This document shows, piece by piece, positions 61,542 through 64,000 of a DNA stretch of 64,000 nucleotides. The stretch lies in the NCBI RefSeq assembly GCF_005116675.2, contig NZ_CP050699.1:1263001-1327000 (forward strand), in the 5' to 3' direction. The DNA is from Desulfosediminicola ganghwensis (GTDB taxonomy: Bacteria; Desulfobacterota; Desulfobulbia; Desulfobulbales; Desulfocapsaceae). A program made the translations under genes and the position numbers. Within the stretch, counting starts at the first letter, position 1. Every line of letters starts with the position of its first letter. The notes below the pieces were generated by a model that was given only the letters and a program-made list of their open reading frames with translations, made no database searches and was not told the DNA's origin.

Positions 61542-62324
61542 CTATTTGCCGGGAAGTGGTCTCAGCTCGACAGTCGATGATGTCTCCGGGGCTGGGAAGC
61601 CGAACCATTTTTCATGTGTTTTGGCTATAAAGCCCTCATTTTTCAGTTCGGTAAGGATAGAGTCAACTTCTGCTACCAGCGGAGCATCTTTAGCCAGCAT
61701 CATTGAATACTGCTCACCTGTAGGGATGCGCTCTGCGACAGCATATTGTGGTTTGTCCTGGATGTAGTACTGTACTGCCGGGATGTCGCTGATATAGGCG
61801 TCAATTCTGCCTGCAGCAAGATCGAGCATTGCCGGAGCAAGGCCCTCGTAACGGCTGATGCTTTTCGGTTTGTACTCATCTTTACGTTCAGAGATCCACA
61901 TGTCACCGGTAGAACCAGTATCAACACCTACGATTTTGCCTTTCACCTCGCCGAGGTTTGCAACTCCATTTGAGCTGCGGGTGGTCAGGGACTGGTCGCT
62001 GTCGTAATATGGCTGGGCAAAGGAGACCGACTCCAACCGTTTGGCGGTGATAGTGATCGAGGAAACTGCAATGTCGATACGACCGGACTGCACTGCAGAA
62101 AACAAGCCGTTGAATGGGATGTTCTCCACCACGACGTCTCTGCCCAACCGCTTGCCGACTTCCTCTGCAAGGTCAATTTCAAAACCTGCATTCTGGTTGT
62201 CTTTGTTTACAAATTCCCAAGGTACATTTCCGAGATTGGCGCCAACAACAAGATCTTTTGCAACTGCAGTCTGTGCCATTGTTGCGACCAGGATACTTCC
62301 AAGCAGAATACTTCCGAGTTTCAT
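61542..62324 (-). CDS. Polar amino-acid ABC transporter, periplasmic binding protein
   Basis: 260 residues from ATG 62324 after GGAGGAG; a TTG-initiated frame to 62336 overlaps that site. Signal peptide ends near AVA-K (residue 23). PBP2 family motif 3: VPWEFVNKDNQNAGFEIDLAEEVGKRLG with the substrate-facing Phe and Arg, and IDIAVSSITITAKRLESVSFAQPYY, the classic HisJ/GlnH stretch. Binds an amino acid or related compound, identity unknown. First gene of the operon. Confidence 0.94.
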   Translation of the reverse strand: MKLGSILLGSILVATMAQTAVAKDLVVGANLGNVPWEFVNKDNQNAGFEIDLAEEVGKRLGRDVVVENIPFNGLFSAVQSGRIDIAVSSITITAKRLESVSFAQPYYDSDQSLTTRSSNGVANLGEVKGKIVGVDTGSTGDMWISERKDEYKPKSISRYEGLAPAMLDLAAGRIDAYISDIPAVQYYIQDKPQYAVAERIPTGEQYSMMLAKDAPLVAEVDSILTELKNEGFIAKTHEKWFGFPAPETSSTVELRPLPGK

Positions 62325-62403
62325 GTTCTCCTCCAAATCGTTCGTGTGATGTGTACCACCTGTAATAGATGATGCAAAGTAGCAGGAATTTCGCCGTCAA
62401 TGT

Positions 62404-62427
62404 TGAGTGAAAAAAATATTTCACTCA
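62404..62427. promoter_or_regulatory. Operator 1, 24-bp palindrome
   Basis: TGAGTGAAA-N6-TTTCACTCA, perfect 9-bp arms, 80 nt before the binding-protein start. Its 16-bp centre TGAAAAAAATATTTCA is identical to operator 2. The GAAA/TTTC arms resemble RpiR-family sites. Confidence 0.7.
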
Positions 62428-62510
62428 GGGGGCAATTAAATGATCGGTAAATACCCTTGAGCTAATAGATACATCTATGCAAGTGCTGCGATGATGTATG
62501 AGATAAGCAT

Positions 62511-62526
62511 TGCAAATATTCGTCCA
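62511..62526 (-). promoter_or_regulatory. Possible sigma-54 promoter between the operators
   Basis: On the minus strand TGGACGA-ATAT-TTGCA keeps the GG and GC spacing of 10 nt, with two mismatches from TGGCACG. It sits between the two palindromes, 187 nt upstream of the start. A TTGACG at 62394-62399 (minus) may instead mark a sigma-70 -35. Confidence 0.35.
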
Positions 62527-62539
62527 AAATAAAACATTT

Positions 62540-62555
62540 TGAAAAAAATATTTCA
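62540..62555. promoter_or_regulatory. Operator 2, 16-bp palindrome
   Basis: TGAAAAAAATATTTCA, same 16 bases as the centre of operator 1, 132 bp away. The pair could support DNA looping by an RpiR oligomer. Confidence 0.65.
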
Positions 62556-62836
62556 GCAGGATTGGGGAATGACAGAAAAATAGTGAGATGGCGTCCTGGG
62601 TGGAGCGGTGTCCTCTCAAAGGAGGGGGGGGCGCTTGGGATTAATCCCGGCTGAATTTACATAATTGTTGTTAAGTGTGCAGGTAAAACACAAAAATGTC
62701 CCGTATCTACACCTGCCAGTTGCGGAAGAGAGTAGCACCGGGTTGGAAAATCAAAAGTGTCTGGGGGAGAGAGTGTGGAAAATTGGATATGAGGTCGCCG
62801 TGAGTGGCTGGAAGACAACCCACGGCGACAACTGGA

Positions 62837-63715
62837 TCAGATCATTGAACGAACGTGAACCCGGTCCAGATCACCTGCATTGCCGCTATCAAGCGCCTGC
62901 TGCAGAGTGCCAATGAAATGCTCGCGATCAGCAGGGATATTGCCCGAAATCGAGACGGTGTTGGTGGGGTGATTGCCTAAAAAGACCACGTCGTCCAGTT
63001 CAATAAGCGATATCACCTCTACCTCTTCTTCGAGTATCTCGCGGGCGGTTGCCTCCTGGAAATTGCCGTTTTCCCGTTCATGCCAGAGATCAGTGTCTTT
63101 AGTAATTGTAAGGCTGCCGAACCAGATCATCTGAGGTTTGGTTCTATTGATAAACGCAGCATTCTTTCGAGCGTTCTCAATCCCGTTGCCGGTACCGGCA
63201 CCGCCCAGAATATACATGTCACGGTGGTTGATGCCAAACCTGTTCAACCTCTCCATCTGGCTGTATGCCTCTTCAGCAGTGTGACCTTTGTTCATCAGGT
63301 TAAGCACTTTATCCCAGCCACTTTCTACGCCAACATAGAGATCATTGATGCCCGCAGCCCGAAGTTGAATCAATTCATCGTCACTCTTGCTCATGATATT
63401 ACTGATCGATGCATACATGCTGACCGTCTCACATTCTGGCGCATGCTTTTTGATCAGCTCGACTACTTCCAGGAGCCTCTCAGCCCGCAGCACAAAAGGA
63501 TCACCATTGACCAGATAGATCCTGGGCATTCTGAAATGCATGAGTTTCAGTTCGATGATGTCCCGTTCTATCTGTTCGAGAGTCTCAACAGCAAACTGTA
63601 CATCCCGGTACATATCACAAAACGAACAGCGGTTATGCGCACAACCGGCTGTTACCTGCAACAGCGGGGTAAAGGCTTCCGGTGGTGGGCGGTATGTTGT
63701 TCCTGTATATTTCAT
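62837..63715 (-). CDS. Radical SAM protein with CX4CX2C motif
   Basis: 292 residues. TAGCAHNRCSFCDMY gives a CX4CX2C spacing instead of the usual CX3CX2C, as in a subgroup of B12-less radical SAM proteins recalled from anaerobes. SAM-binding elements follow (YLVNGDPFVL, DLYVGVESGWDKVL, DMYILGGAGTGN). No B12-binding domain and no SPASM cluster. Substrate unknown. Not obviously linked to the neighbouring operon (about 510 nt away, divergent regulation region between). Confidence 0.85.
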   Translation of the reverse strand: MKYTGTTYRPPPEAFTPLLQVTAGCAHNRCSFCDMYRDVQFAVETLEQIERDIIELKLMHFRMPRIYLVNGDPFVLRAERLLEVVELIKKHAPECETVSMYASISNIMSKSDDELIQLRAAGINDLYVGVESGWDKVLNLMNKGHTAEEAYSQMERLNRFGINHRDMYILGGAGTGNGIENARKNAAFINRTKPQMIWFGSLTITKDTDLWHERENGNFQEATAREILEEEVEVISLIELDDVVFLGNHPTNTVSISGNIPADREHFIGTLQQALDSGNAGDLDRVHVRSMI

Positions 63716-63859
63716 GGCTCAGTTACCCTTGATGTGGATAGAATATCTGTGATGCGAAAATATGGTTAGAGCAATAGGTTACACAATAAACAGAACCAAC
63801 AACCACGAAAGAGGGGGATGAGCTTTTTTCAAAGAGAAAGTCGTGCATGGGGTTTCCGA

Positions 63860-63911
63860 GGATTCCCGGTCAGGTCGGGAAGTTTGAACCGCTCAGCCAG
63901 CGCTACTCCCC
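63860..63911 (-). other. tRNA-Ser-like 5' half, degenerate
   Basis: Read on the minus strand, GGCTGAGCGGTTCAAAC matches the D-arm of many tRNA-Ser genes, and the next bases form a 6-bp hairpin (TTCCCG/CGGGAA) with a loop holding TGA, the position of a Ser anticodon. The variable arm and T-arm are absent, and the loop lacks the normal U33, so it is not a working tRNA gene. Confidence 0.25.
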
Positions 63912-63954
63912 TATTTCACTGCTTATCTCTGGTAAGCGTAACAGCGAGCTTTGC

Positions 63955-63990
63955 GAAGAAAAAAAGGACTGTCTCTATCAAGACAGCCCT
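63955..63990 (-). terminator. Terminator of a gene beyond the right edge
   Basis: On the minus strand AGGGCTGTC (63990-63982) pairs with GACAGTCCT (63973-63965, one mismatch), followed by TTTTTTTCTTC. It should end a minus-strand gene or RNA that starts outside the window. Confidence 0.75.
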
Positions 63991-64000
63991 CCTCTTATTT

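Overview
The window looks like chromosomal DNA from an anaerobic, metabolically versatile Gram-negative bacterium, most likely a Desulfobacterota member of the Desulfobulbales type. That placement is inferred from gene content: a five-heme periplasmic cytochrome read through an in-frame UGA (a probable selenoprotein of the ExtKL type), a Tat-exported DUF362/ferredoxin operon, a glycyl radical dehydratase with its activase, an iron-sulfur flavoprotein, many small Cys-rich proteins, and several sigma-54 regulators. Outer-membrane proteins (a BamA/Omp85-type barrel and two OmpA-family proteins) show a diderm envelope. No prophage, insertion sequence, rRNA operon or CRISPR array was seen.

Layout. 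1-7.5 kb: a partial OsmC-like gene, a periplasmic/membrane Fe-S operon with DUF362, a response-regulator remnant, an iron-sulfur flavoprotein and the UGA-containing multiheme cytochrome. 7.5-16.2 kb: housekeeping and membrane genes (YitT, RsgA, CNNM/CBS protein, Ca/Na antiporter, TVP38, VOC protein, ferritin-like protein). 16.4-20.3 kb: HypD-like glycyl radical enzyme plus activase, preceded by a possible Cys-rich leader peptide and a palindrome. 21-27 kb: a saccharopine/alanine-dehydrogenase-like oxidoreductase followed by the four-gene general L-amino-acid ABC transporter aapJQMP. 27.2-38 kb: outer-membrane proteins, an SLC13/RCK permease, two divergent LysR pairs (with a zinc-type alcohol dehydrogenase, and with YceI), and an extradiol dioxygenase-like protein. 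39-45 kb: a YeiH-type exporter under a sigma-54 promoter with twin upstream palindromes, a 37-residue membrane peptide, a universal stress protein, and a periplasmic-binding-protein/histidine-kinase/sigma-54-regulator triad. 45-50 kb: assorted small genes and a second sigma-54 activator with a degenerate receiver domain. 50.7-54.9 kb: a tripartite tricarboxylate transporter (tctCAB) with a decayed tctA fragment upstream. 55-62.6 kb: a minus-strand catabolic operon (polar amino-acid ABC transporter, class V PLP enzyme, RpiR regulator, cyclic amidohydrolase, FMN-dependent 2-hydroxy-acid oxidase family) with paired palindromic operators in front. 62.8-64 kb: a radical SAM protein.

The main metabolic theme is uptake and anaerobic breakdown of amino-acid-like nitrogen compounds: two complete ABC systems, a probable hydroxyproline dehydratase, an amino-acid dehydrogenase-like enzyme, and an amidohydrolase/PLP-enzyme operon. 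The second theme is signal-responsive transport, best shown by the YeiH locus, where promoter, enhancer-like sites, sensor and activator lie together.

The observations most worth following are the UGA codon with a correctly placed SECIS-like hairpin at 6507-6542, the self-contained sigma-54 circuit at 39.0-44.9 kb, and the two operators with an identical 16-bp core at 62.4-62.6 kb in front of the RpiR operon.
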